DNA of 64,000 nt from Hoyosella sp. YIM 151337 (GTDB taxonomy: Bacteria > Actinomycetota > Actinomycetes > Mycobacteriales > Mycobacteriaceae), in contig NZ_JAPEIQ010000019.1 of NCBI RefSeq assembly GCF_026041215.1, positions 37,678 to 101,677 of the forward strand, in the 5' to 3' direction. The translations under genes and the position numbers were made by a program. Within the stretch, counting starts at the first letter, position 1, and every line of letters starts with the position of its first letter. Shown here piece after piece: positions 33,736 to 43,256 of this stretch. The notes below the pieces were generated by a model. The model saw nothing but the letters and a program-made list of their open reading frames with translations. It was not told the origin of the DNA and did not search any database.

Positions 33736-35811
33736 GTGCCCATCGAGCCCGCAGCGCGTGGTAACAACAATCCTGTGACTCATGCCGCCGTAACACCGTT
33801 CCACGCCTTGGATGAATACCTGAGCCTGCCGCGGGTGTCGGGGCTCGCGCTTTCGCCGGACGGGCGGCGGCTCGTCACACGTGTGGAAAAGGTCAGCGAG
33901 GATGGCTCTAAATTCACTGGAAACCTCTGGGAGGTAGATCCCAGCGGCAATCGGGAACCTCAGCAGGTGACGTACGGCCCGAAAGGGGACTCCGCACCCG
34001 CTTTTACGGCCGCGGGTGACCTCGTTTTCGTTTCTGCGCGCGGTAGTAGCGATGACGCGCCGCCATCGTTGTGGTGTTTGCCTGCGCGTGGAGGTGAGGC
34101 TTATGAGCTCGCGAAGCCGCCCGGCGGGGTAAGCAGCGTGCTCGCCGCCCGGCGTGCAGATCGGCTTATTCTGACGACGTCCACCTATCCGCATGTGACG
34201 ACGGATGCGGACGAAGAGAAGGTCCGTAAGCTACGCAAGGATGGGAAGATCACCGCGATCATCCACACGAGTTACCCGGTGCGCTACTGGGACCATGACT
34301 TGGGGCCGGAGGTGCCTGGGCTGCGGGCCGGCACGGGCAGCGGTGACTTCGCGCGCCTTGCTGCCGACGGTGCGATGCGTGAGGCTCACTCGGACATCAG
34401 TGCGGACGGTTCATTCCTGGTGTCCACGTGGCAGGTACCGGGACCGCTGGCTAGGCGGCGGGCACAGCTCGTGCGCGTCGACACAACCTCCGGTGCGGTA
34501 ACGGTGGTCAAGGACGATCCCGAGGCGGACTTCGGCTTGCCTGCGATCTCGCCGGACGGAAGCCGGGTGGCATACGTGCGCGAAGCCCACGGAGATCCTG
34601 ACACTGCGCCGCGCATCACGCTGCACGTGCACGACCTCGCGTCTGGGCAGACTGTTGAGGTAGCGGCCGACTGGGACCGTCGTGCCATATCAATCAGGTG
34701 GCTTCCTGACGGTTCGGCGCTGGCCGTCACAGCCGACCACTACAGCCGGTGCCCCATCTTTCTTCTCCCGGTTACGGACACAGCTGATGTGCGGCAACTG
34801 ACAAACGACGACGCGGCGTACAGTGACGTCGTCATCGATCCAGAAGGTCACGTGGCATACGCGTTGCGCTCCGGGATCAGCAGGCCGCCGCACCCAGTTC
34901 GGATTGATCTCACTTCGGGCGACGTGACGGATCTCTTGGGGCCTGCGAGTGCACCAGAAATACCTGGTTCCGTGACCGAGGTGATGACGACAGCAACGGA
35001 TGGCACACCACTGCGCGCCTGGCTCGCTGAACCGCTCGATGCCTCCGCCGACAATCCTGCACCTCTGCTTGTGTGGATCCACGGTGGGCCGCTCAACTCG
35101 TGGAACTCGTGGCAGTGGCGCTGGAATCCCTGGCTGATGGTGGCCCGGGGTTATGCCGTCCTGCTTCCAGATCCCGCGCTTTCCACCGGCTTCGGGGATG
35201 AGTTCATCCAGCGCGGCTGGGGCAGGTGGGGTAAAGAACCGTACGCCGACATCATGGCTCTGACGGACGTGGCTGAGCAGCGGCCGGAGATCGACGCGTC
35301 ACGGACAGCCGCAATGGGCGGCTCGTTCGGTGGATACATGGCGAACTGGATCGCCGGACATACTGATCGCTTCAAAGCAATCGTCACGCACGCCAGTTTG
35401 TGGGCGCTCGACCAGTTTGGCCCCACCACAGATGCCGCCTGGTATTGGGCGCGCGAGATGACGCCCGAAATGGCCGTTGAGAACTCACCGCATCTGTATG
35501 TCGCAGACATCCGAACGCCAGTGCTCGTCATCCATGGTGACAAGGACTATCGCGTACCGATCGGTGAGGCGCTGCGTCTGTGGTACGAACTCAATGCGGA
35601 ATCGGCGTTGCCCGCGGACGATCAGGGGATTTCCGATCATCAGTTCCTGTACTTTCCGTCTGAGAACCACTGGGTGCTCAGTCCGCCGCACGCGAAGATC
35701 TGGTATCTGACTGTCTACGCTTTCCTCGCGAAGAACGTGCTGGGCAAAACAGAGCCGTGGCCAGAGGAGCTGGCGGCTGGCGAGTACCCGCCAGCCGCTG
35801 ACGAAGACTGA
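33736..35811 (+). CDS. S9 family peptidase (prolyl oligopeptidase / acylaminoacyl-peptidase type)
   Basis: This 691-residue protein has an N-terminal beta-propeller (about 30-420, with repeats like LALSPDGRRLVTRV and LPAISPDGSRVAYVRE) and a C-terminal alpha/beta-hydrolase domain. The nucleophile is Ser530 in GGSFGGYMANW, the acid residue is in IHGDKDYRVPIGEAL, and the catalytic His lies in FPSENHWVLSP. The oxyanion region is WIHGGPLNSW. It has no signal peptide, so it acts on peptides in the cytoplasm. The GTG start follows mobA by three bases. A terminator lies just after its stop. Confidence 0.93.
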   Translation: MPIEPAARGNNNPVTHAAVTPFHALDEYLSLPRVSGLALSPDGRRLVTRVEKVSEDGSKFTGNLWEVDPSGNREPQQVTYGPKGDSAPAFTAAGDLVFVSARGSSDDAPPSLWCLPARGGEAYELAKPPGGVSSVLAARRADRLILTTSTYPHVTTDADEEKVRKLRKDGKITAIIHTSYPVRYWDHDLGPEVPGLRAGTGSGDFARLAADGAMREAHSDISADGSFLVSTWQVPGPLARRRAQLVRVDTTSGAVTVVKDDPEADFGLPAISPDGSRVAYVREAHGDPDTAPRITLHVHDLASGQTVEVAADWDRRAISIRWLPDGSALAVTADHYSRCPIFLLPVTDTADVRQLTNDDAAYSDVVIDPEGHVAYALRSGISRPPHPVRIDLTSGDVTDLLGPASAPEIPGSVTEVMTTATDGTPLRAWLAEPLDASADNPAPLLVWIHGGPLNSWNSWQWRWNPWLMVARGYAVLLPDPALSTGFGDEFIQRGWGRWGKEPYADIMALTDVAEQRPEIDASRTAAMGGSFGGYMANWIAGHTDRFKAIVTHASLWALDQFGPTTDAAWYWAREMTPEMAVENSPHLYVADIRTPVLVIHGDKDYRVPIGEALRLWYELNAESALPADDQGISDHQFLYFPSENHWVLSPPHAKIWYLTVYAFLAKNVLGKTEPWPEELAAGEYPPAADED

Positions 35812-35821
35812 GATGGAGTTG

Positions 35822-35850
35822 AGCGCCCCGCGTTAGCTACGCGGGGCGCT
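35822..35850 (+). terminator. Hairpin terminator after the S9 peptidase gene
   Basis: The arms AGCGCCCCGCG (35822-35832) and CGCGGGGCGCT (35840-35850) are perfectly complementary around TTAGCTA, followed by TTCG. Confidence 0.85.
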
Positions 35851-35864
35851 TTCGCATACCGCGG

Positions 35865-35886
35865 CAATTATTGAAAACAATTGTCG
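35865..35886. promoter_or_regulatory. AT-rich palindromic element in the promoter of the ABC operon
   Basis: In this GC-rich sequence the segment CAATTATTGAAAACAATTG stands out; it contains the perfect palindrome ATTG-AAAA-CAAT. Read as TGAAAACAATTGTCG it fits an actinobacterial Zur-type box (TGAAAATCATTTTCA-like) at 11 of 15 positions. A TATA-rich segment (TACTATATACT) follows at about 35888-35898 and may be the -10 region. The metal link is only a suggestion. Confidence 0.45.
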
Positions 35887-35919
35887 TTACTATATACTCC
35901 CACCTTGTTATGCGTCTCC

Positions 35920-35973
35920 GATCGTGAAGGATGACGGCGCCCACAGCGCGCTCATCCTTCACGATCTGCGCGG
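35920..35973 (+). repeat. Hairpin element, copy B, in the 5' leader of the ABC operon
   Basis: The arms at 35920-35934 and 35952-35966 are perfectly complementary over 15 bases (GATCGTGAAGGATGA) with a GC-rich loop that can pair further. It resembles copy A at 27404. It sits between the AT-rich promoter segment and the ribosome site at 36001, so it should be transcribed in the leader of the substrate-binding protein mRNA. No T-run follows. Confidence 0.6.
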
Positions 35974-36013
35974 TGAACAGCCGCGCCCATCCAAACTGGG
36001 GGAAGGACCTGTA

Positions 36014-37702
36014 GTGACGACTCGTTCAATTGGCGCATCGCGGATGAGGGCCGGTGCTGTGGTCATAGTGGCTGCAGCCCTGGCCCTCACCGGATGCAGC
36101 TCGTCCAGTCAGCCGGCTAGCGCGGCCGAGGGCGCAGCGGCTGCGCAGGACATCAACCCGCACGATATCTCCGAGCTGCAAGACGGTGGGGACCTGCGGA
36201 TTCCAGTCGACGCGCTGCCCACCAATTACAACCCCATCCAGATAAACGGTGCCCGGTTGGTTACGTGGCAGCTTGCTGAGGCGATCTTCCCAAGTGTCCA
36301 CCTCGATGGTGCAGACGGCGGACACGAGCTGAACACCGCCTTCTTCGACTCCGCAGCGCTGACGTCCGAAAACCCGCAGGTCATCACCTACAGAATCAAC
36401 GATGATGCAGTGTGGAGTAATGGGCGCCCGCTCACCTGGGAAGACCTAGCCTCTCAGGTGGCTGCGCTGAGCGGTGACGATGAGGCATTCGAGGGCTACA
36501 GCACTGTCGGTTACAGCGACGTGGCATCCGTCGAGCGTGGGGACAGCGACAAGGAAGCAGTTCTCACGTTCGACAACACCTTCGCGGAGTGGGAGGGGCT
36601 CTTCAATCTCCTGCTTCCCATGGAACTCACGAGTGATGCCGAGGCGTTCAACAGCGGGTGGATGAACGAGCCAGAGATTACCTCCGGACCGTTCAAGGTG
36701 CAGAGCATCGACGAGACGGCCAAGGCGATTGTGCTCGACCGCAATCCCGACTGGTGGGCGGATACTCCGCCACTGGATCGCGTCATTTTCCGGGTGCTCG
36801 ATCCGTCCGCACGAGCGGATGAGCTCGCGAATGGCGGCATAGACATCTATCCCATCGGCGGCAACGTCGATCTGTTCGAACGAGCGCAGACCATGAGTGG
36901 CGTCGAGATCCGGACGGCACCAGAACGGCGCGCCGGGCAGTTGACACTCAACGGATCCGAAGGTGCGATCCTCAGCGACCTGGAACTGCGTCAGGCGATC
37001 GCACAAGCTATCGACCCGCAAGGCGTGACGGACGTCGTCCTCGGCACAATCGCGCCAGGTGCGCAGGCAGTGGGGAACCACATCCTGCCGCCCACCGACC
37101 CGGGCTACGAAGACAACTCTGACGTGCTGCCTTACGATGCTGACGCGGCCCGCGCGAACCTCGAAGAACTCGGCTGGGAATTCGATGGAAATGTCCGCAC
37201 AAAAGAAGGTGAGCGTCTGACCCTGAGGCTCATCGCACAGTCAACCCCAGTCTTCGACACCGTCGCCGGGGTAATCCGAAACCAGTTGAACGACGTGGGC
37301 GTCGATGTTGACGTGGTATCGGTTCCGAGCGACCAGTTCTATGACGGGTACCTGCTGCCGGGCGCGTTCGACCTAGCCGTTTTCGAGTGGACCAAGTCGG
37401 CATCGCCATTCGCGCATGACCGGCCGGTCTTCCAGACTCCCGAAGGTGATACGTTCGGTTCCAACTTCGGCCGTGTTGTTGTGCCGGGTATCGAAGACTT
37501 GTACGACGAGGGACTCGCTGAGCTCGACGCCGATCGGCGCAACGAGATCGCTAACGAGATCGACCGCCTCGCCTGGGAGTATGCGCACCACATCCCGCTT
37601 TACGCCGAATCCGGCGCTTACGCTGTTCGTGAGAATCTCGCGAACTATGGTGCACGCGGGCTGGCGCACTACGGGTTCGCGAAGGCCGGCTGGGTGCAGT
37701 GA
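36014..37702 (+). CDS. Opp/Dpp-type ABC transporter substrate-binding lipoprotein
   Basis: This 562-residue extracytoplasmic binding protein (SBP_bac_5 family) delivers peptides, nickel-type chelates or similar ligands to the permeases encoded next. It has a lipoprotein signal with lipobox LALTGC (Cys28). The family core includes DDAVWSNGRPLTWEDLASQV, GPFKVQSIDETAKAIVLDRNPDWW in parts, and the C-terminal DRLAWEYAHHIPLYAESG. The start is GTG 36014 with GGAAGGA seven bases upstream. Its stop overlaps the start of the first permease gene. The ligand is unknown; the AT-rich palindrome upstream leaves open a metal-responsive role. Confidence 0.9.
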   Translation: MTTRSIGASRMRAGAVVIVAAALALTGCSSSSQPASAAEGAAAAQDINPHDISELQDGGDLRIPVDALPTNYNPIQINGARLVTWQLAEAIFPSVHLDGADGGHELNTAFFDSAALTSENPQVITYRINDDAVWSNGRPLTWEDLASQVAALSGDDEAFEGYSTVGYSDVASVERGDSDKEAVLTFDNTFAEWEGLFNLLLPMELTSDAEAFNSGWMNEPEITSGPFKVQSIDETAKAIVLDRNPDWWADTPPLDRVIFRVLDPSARADELANGGIDIYPIGGNVDLFERAQTMSGVEIRTAPERRAGQLTLNGSEGAILSDLELRQAIAQAIDPQGVTDVVLGTIAPGAQAVGNHILPPTDPGYEDNSDVLPYDADAARANLEELGWEFDGNVRTKEGERLTLRLIAQSTPVFDTVAGVIRNQLNDVGVDVDVVSVPSDQFYDGYLLPGAFDLAVFEWTKSASPFAHDRPVFQTPEGDTFGSNFGRVVVPGIEDLYDEGLAELDADRRNEIANEIDRLAWEYAHHIPLYAESGAYAVRENLANYGARGLAHYGFAKAGWVQ

Positions 37703-38781
37703 CAGCGGTGAAAGTCGGCGTTCGCGCCGACTCTCCGGCATCAACTAGCGACTCCGGCACTGCCCAGTCAGTGCCGGGGCGCACCGGTCGTCACCTCGTC
37801 CGCTACCTGGCCGGGCGGCTGACAGGCCGCATAATGCTATGCCTGGCGGCGACTTTCTTTGCGTTCACGCTGGCTTCGCTGACGTTCGACCCGATGGCTG
37901 AGCTTCAGATGCGGCAGCCGCCGCCTGCGCAGGCCGTCATCGACGCGCAAGCGGCGCGACTGGCTCTCGATCTGCCCATTCCATTGCGGTTCGTGGATTG
38001 GATATCCGGAATGCCCGTCGGCGATTTCGGAACGACCGTCAGCGGCCGTCCGATCGCCGACGAACTCTGGACACGCGCTGGCACGAGCATGCGGCTGTTC
38101 TTCGCAGGCAGCATCGTCGCGATCATCGCGGGTGTCGCGGTAGGCGTGCGCAGCGCGCTCAACTCTCGGCGCATCAGCGATCACGTCACCATGTTCTGGA
38201 CCCTCGCGTTGCTCGCAATCCCAGTGTTTGTGCTGGGGACCCTGCTGAAACTGCTCTGGCTCCCCGTCAACGAAGCCGCGGGCACACAGATCCTGTACTT
38301 CTCCGGAGAACGGACGGTGGGCGGTAACTACACCGGCTGGGAGGCCGTCCTCGACCGAGTCAGGCACATGGTGCTGCCTACCCTTGCGATCGCGCTGCCG
38401 CAGATCGCGTACTTCAGCCGGTATCAGCGAGCCGCCATGCTGGAGGTTCTGAACAGTGAGTTTCTGCGTGCCGCGCGGGCGAAAGGACTGCGCTGGCGTC
38501 AAGCGGTGCGACGGCACGCGCTGCGTGTGGCGCTGATCCCGATGGTGTCGCTGTTTGCGTTCAGTTTCGGTCTGCACATCATCGGCGGGGTCTTCACCGA
38601 ACGAATCTTCGGATGGCACGGGATGGGGGACTGGCTGCTTACGGGCATCCATGATCACGACGCGCGCATCGTGGGAATCGTCACGCTTTTCATAGGCGTC
38701 GTGATCGTTATCGCGGGCTGGGTGTCCGACATCGTCCTTGTCTTGCTGGATCCACGGATCCGGGCGGGGGCCGAAGAATGA
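37699..38781 (+). CDS. ABC transporter permease, DppB/OppB type
   Basis: This 360-residue membrane protein has a basic N-terminal tail (about 1-40) and six likely membrane segments. The cytoplasmic EAA loop is recognisable as SEFLRAARAKGLRWRQAVRRHALR, read in two pieces. The loop between segment 1 and segment 2 is long, as usual for DppB-type permeases (ALDLPIPLRFVDWISGMPVG). GTG 37699 overlaps the stop of the binding-protein gene and its own stop overlaps the next ATG, so the operon is translationally coupled. Confidence 0.92.
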   Translation: MTAVKVGVRADSPASTSDSGTAQSVPGRTGRHLVRYLAGRLTGRIMLCLAATFFAFTLASLTFDPMAELQMRQPPPAQAVIDAQAARLALDLPIPLRFVDWISGMPVGDFGTTVSGRPIADELWTRAGTSMRLFFAGSIVAIIAGVAVGVRSALNSRRISDHVTMFWTLALLAIPVFVLGTLLKLLWLPVNEAAGTQILYFSGERTVGGNYTGWEAVLDRVRHMVLPTLAIALPQIAYFSRYQRAAMLEVLNSEFLRAARAKGLRWRQAVRRHALRVALIPMVSLFAFSFGLHIIGGVFTERIFGWHGMGDWLLTGIHDHDARIVGIVTLFIGVVIVIAGWVSDIVLVLLDPRIRAGAEE

Positions 38782-39599
38782 AACACCCTCTCACCGTGTT
38801 TGGGTCGGCTGTTCTGCTGACGATCGTCGGTATCGCGTTTATCGGGCCCTGGCTGTATCCGCAAGACCATGTCACGCAGAACCATGGAGCCATTCTGCAG
38901 CCACCCTCGTGGGAACACTGGCTTGGAACGTCCAGGCTGGGGGAGGACTTGTTCGCCCAGACCATGCAAGGGCTGCAGAAATCACTTCTCATCGGCTTGG
39001 CTGTCGCGGTTCTGTCGACACTCGTCGCAGCAGTCGTCGGGACGTTGGCCGGCTACTACGGGGGGCGCGTTGATCGTGGCCTGATGTGGTTCGTTGACGT
39101 AATGCTGATCCTGCCCACGTTCCTCGTGGTCGCCGTGATGTCACCGGTCTTGCGTGGCCAGTCGTGGCTGCTGCTCATCATTGTCATTGCCATGTTTCAG
39201 TGGACGCTAGCGTCGCGCATCGTCCGCGCCCGCGCGATGAGCTTGCGGGAACGCGGGTTCGTGCGGGCCGCGGAATATATGGGTGCGCGAGGGCCGCGCG
39301 TCATACGCACGCACCTGATACCCAATATGGCCCCGCTCCTGATCATCGACTGCACGATCAACGTGGGCGTCGCGGTGATCGCCGAGGCTGGCTTGAGCTA
39401 CTTCGGTTTCGGGGTGCGGCCGCCGGACGTTTCGCTGGGCACGCTGATCGGCATTGGCAGCAGTTCAGCGATCACGTACCCCTGGCTGTTTCTCGTTCCG
39501 GTGGCGTTCCTGATCGCGATTGTCATGGCGGTTGGCTTAGTCGGCGAGGGCTTGCGGCGGACGATCGACCGTGATGCAGACAAGGCGGAGTTGGTATGA
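38778..39599 (+). CDS. ABC transporter permease, DppC/OppC type
   Basis: This 273-residue protein is the second permease subunit, with an N-terminal segment (residues 8-27), the family stretch HWLGTSRLGEDLFAQTMQG and the EAA loop RERGFVRAAEYMGARGPRVI in parts. The C-terminal half contains AEAGLSYFGFGVRPPDVSLG, a hallmark of DppC-type permeases. Both ends overlap neighbouring genes by ATGA. Confidence 0.93.
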   Translation: MKHPLTVFGSAVLLTIVGIAFIGPWLYPQDHVTQNHGAILQPPSWEHWLGTSRLGEDLFAQTMQGLQKSLLIGLAVAVLSTLVAAVVGTLAGYYGGRVDRGLMWFVDVMLILPTFLVVAVMSPVLRGQSWLLLIIVIAMFQWTLASRIVRARAMSLRERGFVRAAEYMGARGPRVIRTHLIPNMAPLLIIDCTINVGVAVIAEAGLSYFGFGVRPPDVSLGTLIGIGSSSAITYPWLFLVPVAFLIAIVMAVGLVGEGLRRTIDRDADKAELV

Positions 39600-41167
39600 C
39601 GGTTGTGCTTGAAGTGAGCGAGCTGACAGTCAAGACACGTTCCCGCACACTTGTGGAAGGTGTGAACTTCGCGGTGCGTGAGGGCCGTACGCTGGCACTG
39701 GTCGGCGCATCCGGCTCGGGAAAGTCACTGTCGGCGTTCGCTGTCATGGGGCTGCTAGGGCACGGCCTTAGTGCGTCGGGCTCGGTGCGGTTGCGCGGTG
39801 CGGAGCTGCTCGGACTCAGTGACCGGCAGCTGTCGCGTTTGCGGGGCACTCGTGTAGCGCTGGTGTCGCAAGATCCGCTCGCCGCACTCACCCCCGTGCA
39901 CACCGTAGGTGCGCAGGTCGCGGAGGCGGTGCGTATCCATCAGCGAGTATCGCGGTCGGAGGCATGGAGTAACGCCGTACAGATGCTCGAAAAGGTGGGC
40001 ATTGAGAACGCGGCGCAACGGGCCAGGAACTATCCCCACGAATTCTCCGGGGGCATGCGGCAGCGCGTCGCAATCGCGATGGCAATGATCAACAGTCCCG
40101 ATGTTCTGATCGCGGACGAGCCCACTAGTGCACTCGACCCGACGATAGCCGCGCAAATAATGGACCTGTTCGGCGAACTGCAGCGCGAAACCAGAACCGC
40201 GATTGTGTTCATCACCCACGATATTTCGCTCGTCGAGCGGTACTGCGACGACGTGGTACTGCTCGAGAAGGGCCGGGTGGTGGAATCTGGACGCGTCGAG
40301 GACGTGATGGCTGCGCCGCGCAGCGCGGAGCTGCGCGCGATGGTGGCCGCGATGCCACGCTGGACGCCTGTCGATCGGCAACCTGCCGCGGGGCCCGAAG
40401 CCATCTCCGTGCTAGGCCTTACCCGAACATTCAGCGGCCGCAGGTTCAGGCAGGAAACCATTACTGCCGTGGATCGGGTGACCTTCACGGTGCGTAAAGG
40501 CGAAGCGTTCGCCGTCGTCGGCGAATCCGGAGCGGGAAAGTCGACACTACTGCGCGAAATACTGCATGCGGAGCACGCACCGCAGGGCACCGTCGCCCTC
40601 TTCGGCCACGATTTCTCGGGAGCATCCCGGGCTGAGCGGCGGGGCCTCCGGCGTGACGTCCAAATCGTCCTGCAAGACCCTGGTGATTCGCTCGATCCGC
40701 TGATGAGTGTGGCATCGATTGTCGCAGAACCCATGCGGATCCACCGCTCCGCGGATGCGGAGACTCGAGTGCCGACTCTGCTGCAGCTGGTCGGGTTGGC
40801 ACCGGAGTTTGAGAAGCGCAGGCCCAGTCAGCTCTCCGGTGGGCAGCGCCAGCGTGTTGCGATCGCCCGTGCGCTCGCGCTGGAGCCGAAAATACTGCTT
40901 CTTGATGAGCCCGTGTCGGCTCTCGACATGTCGCTGCGGGCAGAGGTCATGGAGCTGCTTGATTCGCTGCGCAAGCAGCTAGGGCTGACCTATGTGATGG
41001 TGTCGCACGACCTGCCGCTGGTGCATCGATATGCGGATCGGGTCGCGGTCATGAGACATGGCCGGATTGTGGAGCAGGGTGCTGTTAACAAGGTGCTGGG
41101 CGCTCCGCAGCACCCCTATACGCAGCAACTCATCGCCGCGGTGCGGCCAGCGTCTGCGACGGCGTGA
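39596..41167 (+). CDS. ABC transporter ATPase with two fused nucleotide-binding domains (DppD-DppF type)
   Basis: This 523-residue protein joins the two ATPases of an Opp/Dpp importer in one chain. Domain 1 (about 1-250) has Walker A GASGSGKS, signature SGGMRQR and Walker B LIADEPTSALDP. Domain 2 (about 265-520) has Walker A GESGAGKS, signature SGGQRQR and LLLDEPVSALDM. Both are complete. It completes the four-gene importer whose binding protein is encoded at 36014. The TetR gene follows within 60 bases, but its true start is uncertain, so cotranscription is possible rather than shown. Confidence 0.93.
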   Translation: MTVVLEVSELTVKTRSRTLVEGVNFAVREGRTLALVGASGSGKSLSAFAVMGLLGHGLSASGSVRLRGAELLGLSDRQLSRLRGTRVALVSQDPLAALTPVHTVGAQVAEAVRIHQRVSRSEAWSNAVQMLEKVGIENAAQRARNYPHEFSGGMRQRVAIAMAMINSPDVLIADEPTSALDPTIAAQIMDLFGELQRETRTAIVFITHDISLVERYCDDVVLLEKGRVVESGRVEDVMAAPRSAELRAMVAAMPRWTPVDRQPAAGPEAISVLGLTRTFSGRRFRQETITAVDRVTFTVRKGEAFAVVGESGAGKSTLLREILHAEHAPQGTVALFGHDFSGASRAERRGLRRDVQIVLQDPGDSLDPLMSVASIVAEPMRIHRSADAETRVPTLLQLVGLAPEFEKRRPSQLSGGQRQRVAIARALALEPKILLLDEPVSALDMSLRAEVMELLDSLRKQLGLTYVMVSHDLPLVHRYADRVAVMRHGRIVEQGAVNKVLGAPQHPYTQQLIAAVRPASATA

Positions 41168-41223
41168 CCCGAGATCGGTATGGTGTTTGTCGGATCAGTG
41201 CGTTGCGTTGCGAATGGGGAATT

Positions 41224-41841
41224 GTGTCGGCCTCTCGGAGGTTAAGTCAGCAGGAGCGGCGGGATGCGACACAAGCCGCGCTGCTCCAAGCGACTCTCGA
41301 CTGTTTGATTGAGGACGGCTACGTTCTCACCACAACGCGGCTGGTCGCGAAGCGAGCTGGCGTCAGCCAGGGCGCACTTCAGTATCACTATTCCACTCGG
41401 TCGGAACTCATTGTTGCGGCAATCCAGCATCTTGCGCATCAGCTTGCCGAGTTGGGGAAGGCCGAGTTCCCAGCTACGCACGAAACCGGCAGCGAACGCG
41501 ATCAGTGTGAGCACTACTTAGATTTCCTCTGGGAAGTGCATAATTTGCCAATCGCCGGTGCGGTTCAGGAGTTGTTTGTTGCTGCGCGGACCGACGCTGA
41601 TGTTGCCGCACGGATGGGTCAGGTACTCGCGGAGGCGGTGGATCTGGTTGTGGAGGGGGCCCGCCGCGCGGCTCCCACGCTCTCCGCCAACCCGCGGTTC
41701 CGCGAGTGGCTGCTCCTCTCGGTTGCAACGATGCGGGGCGCCGTCACAGTCTCGGCACTGAGCGCAAGCACTGCGCACGTCGGTGACTGGGCGGTTCTCC
41801 GCAGGCACCTCATGACTGTGCTGGATTTCCTCGAACAATAA
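41224..41841 (+). CDS. TetR family transcriptional regulator
   Basis: This 205-residue regulator has a TetR DNA-binding domain, RRDATQAALLQATLDCLIEDGY, with the recognition helix in LVAKRAGVSQGALQYHYSTRSELI. The C-terminal domain (AVQELFVAARTDADVAARM) resembles AcrR-like ligand domains. GTG 41224 is preferred because the extra 20 residues from 41164 look untranslated; the ribosome site is weak either way. It converges exactly on the WS/DGAT gene, with adjacent stops at 41841 and 41842. Targets may be the ABC operon before it or the lipid genes after it. Confidence 0.82.
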   Translation: MSASRRLSQQERRDATQAALLQATLDCLIEDGYVLTTTRLVAKRAGVSQGALQYHYSTRSELIVAAIQHLAHQLAELGKAEFPATHETGSERDQCEHYLDFLWEVHNLPIAGAVQELFVAARTDADVAARMGQVLAEAVDLVVEGARRAAPTLSANPRFREWLLLSVATMRGAVTVSALSASTAHVGDWAVLRRHLMTVLDFLEQ

Positions 41842-43200
41842 CTACGGCCCCACCGCATTTTCGAGGTCCTGTAGTGCGGACTCGAGGTGGATGAGAAGAC
41901 GCTGAAGATGGGGGACAGATCGCCTGCAGCCGACCAGGCCGAAATCGATGTTTTCCGCGTTGCTCGTGAGGGTGATATTAAGCGCGAGGCCGTCCATGAC
42001 AATTGACGCGGGGTAGATCCCGTCGAGCCGGGCACCGTTCCAGTAGAGAGGCTGAGTCGGTCCGGGCACGTTGGAGATAACGACATTGAACGTCGGCGGC
42101 ACCGCCTGTGATGCACCTGTGATGCTCGAGATCGCAAAAGGGCTGACGAAAGCGGCGGAGAGGGCGAGTGCCTGGAGTTGGCTCAGTCCACCCATCATGT
42201 CCTTGGCAAGGGCGATTGTCCGGGTGATTTCGTGCATCCTGTCGAGCGGATCGGGTTTGTGTGTCCCGAGGCTCGCGAGGACGGCACCCACCGCGTTACT
42301 GCCATTCGCGCCCTTCTGACGTAAGGAGACAGGCACAAGCGAGATCAACGGCTTGTCAGGCAGGGCGTCTTGTTCGAGCAGATAGGAGCGCAGAGCTCCG
42401 GAGCACATGCCGAGTACAACGTCGTTGAGTGTGCAATCGAGTGCAGTACTGAGTGCCTTGAGTCGTTCGATGCGCCACGACTGTCCAGCGAACCGCCGTG
42501 CACCGCCAATCGGAACGTTGAACATGCTCCGAGGCGCGCGCAACGGAAGGGGAACCTGATCAGCGAGCGCCGCTTTCAGGCCAATTCTGCCAGCATGCGG
42601 AATGATGGCAGCGGTATCAAGTGAGAGCTTCGCAGCACTTCGCAGAGCTGACAAAGTGGACCTTGACGCCGTGCGGTCGCTGCGACTGCGCGGGGCGAAT
42701 GGACTCGGGACGCGGAGGTCATGGGGATCCGTGACGAGAGTGTTTTGGAGTAGCTTGAGCGCTGAGACGCCATCGGCGAGCGCGTGGTGGATTTTCGTGT
42801 ACACCGCAAAACGCCCGTCCTCGAGTCCTTCGACGATATTTATCTCCCACAGCGGCCGGTGCCGGTCTAGCAGCGAACTATGCCACAGCGACACGGTTTC
42901 GAGCAGCTCCCTAATGCGCCCCGGCCGGGGCAGCGCTGATAGCCGGACGTGGTAGCTCAGGTCAACGTCACTGTCATCGGTCCACGTAAGTGCGCGCGGC
43001 GTCGTCGTAGCGCTGCCGACACGGCGCCGGAACATCCCCGCCACCTCAGGCTCCGCGAGGAGGCGCTCGTAAAGGTTGCGCGCGAAATCCGGACCAGCGC
43101 CGGCAGGCGGCGTGAAGAGTTCCAGGCCACCCACGTGCATCGGGTGCTCTCGCGATTCCATCGCCAAGAACATGTAGTCGGGGGGAGCAATCAGATTCAT
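41842..43200 (-). CDS. Wax ester synthase / diacylglycerol acyltransferase (WS/DGAT family)
   Basis: This 452-residue enzyme transfers acyl groups from acyl-CoA to diacylglycerol or fatty alcohols, making storage triacylglycerol or wax esters. The condensing-enzyme-like motif HHALADG is at residues 138-144 with both histidines and Asp intact. Other family blocks are MNLIAPPDYMFLAMES, LNDVVLGMCSGALRSYL and FNVVISNVPGPTQPLYWNGA. The full length agrees with mycobacterial homologues, which occur in many copies. It is divergent from the alpha/beta hydrolase gene, with a CRP-like site between them. Confidence 0.95.
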   Translation of the reverse strand: MNLIAPPDYMFLAMESREHPMHVGGLELFTPPAGAGPDFARNLYERLLAEPEVAGMFRRRVGSATTTPRALTWTDDSDVDLSYHVRLSALPRPGRIRELLETVSLWHSSLLDRHRPLWEINIVEGLEDGRFAVYTKIHHALADGVSALKLLQNTLVTDPHDLRVPSPFAPRSRSDRTASRSTLSALRSAAKLSLDTAAIIPHAGRIGLKAALADQVPLPLRAPRSMFNVPIGGARRFAGQSWRIERLKALSTALDCTLNDVVLGMCSGALRSYLLEQDALPDKPLISLVPVSLRQKGANGSNAVGAVLASLGTHKPDPLDRMHEITRTIALAKDMMGGLSQLQALALSAAFVSPFAISSITGASQAVPPTFNVVISNVPGPTQPLYWNGARLDGIYPASIVMDGLALNITLTSNAENIDFGLVGCRRSVPHLQRLLIHLESALQDLENAVGP

Positions 43201-43256
43201 CAGAACCTTTCACAGCCAACGCGAGACTTACAAGTCAGATGAATGGTATCTTACCG

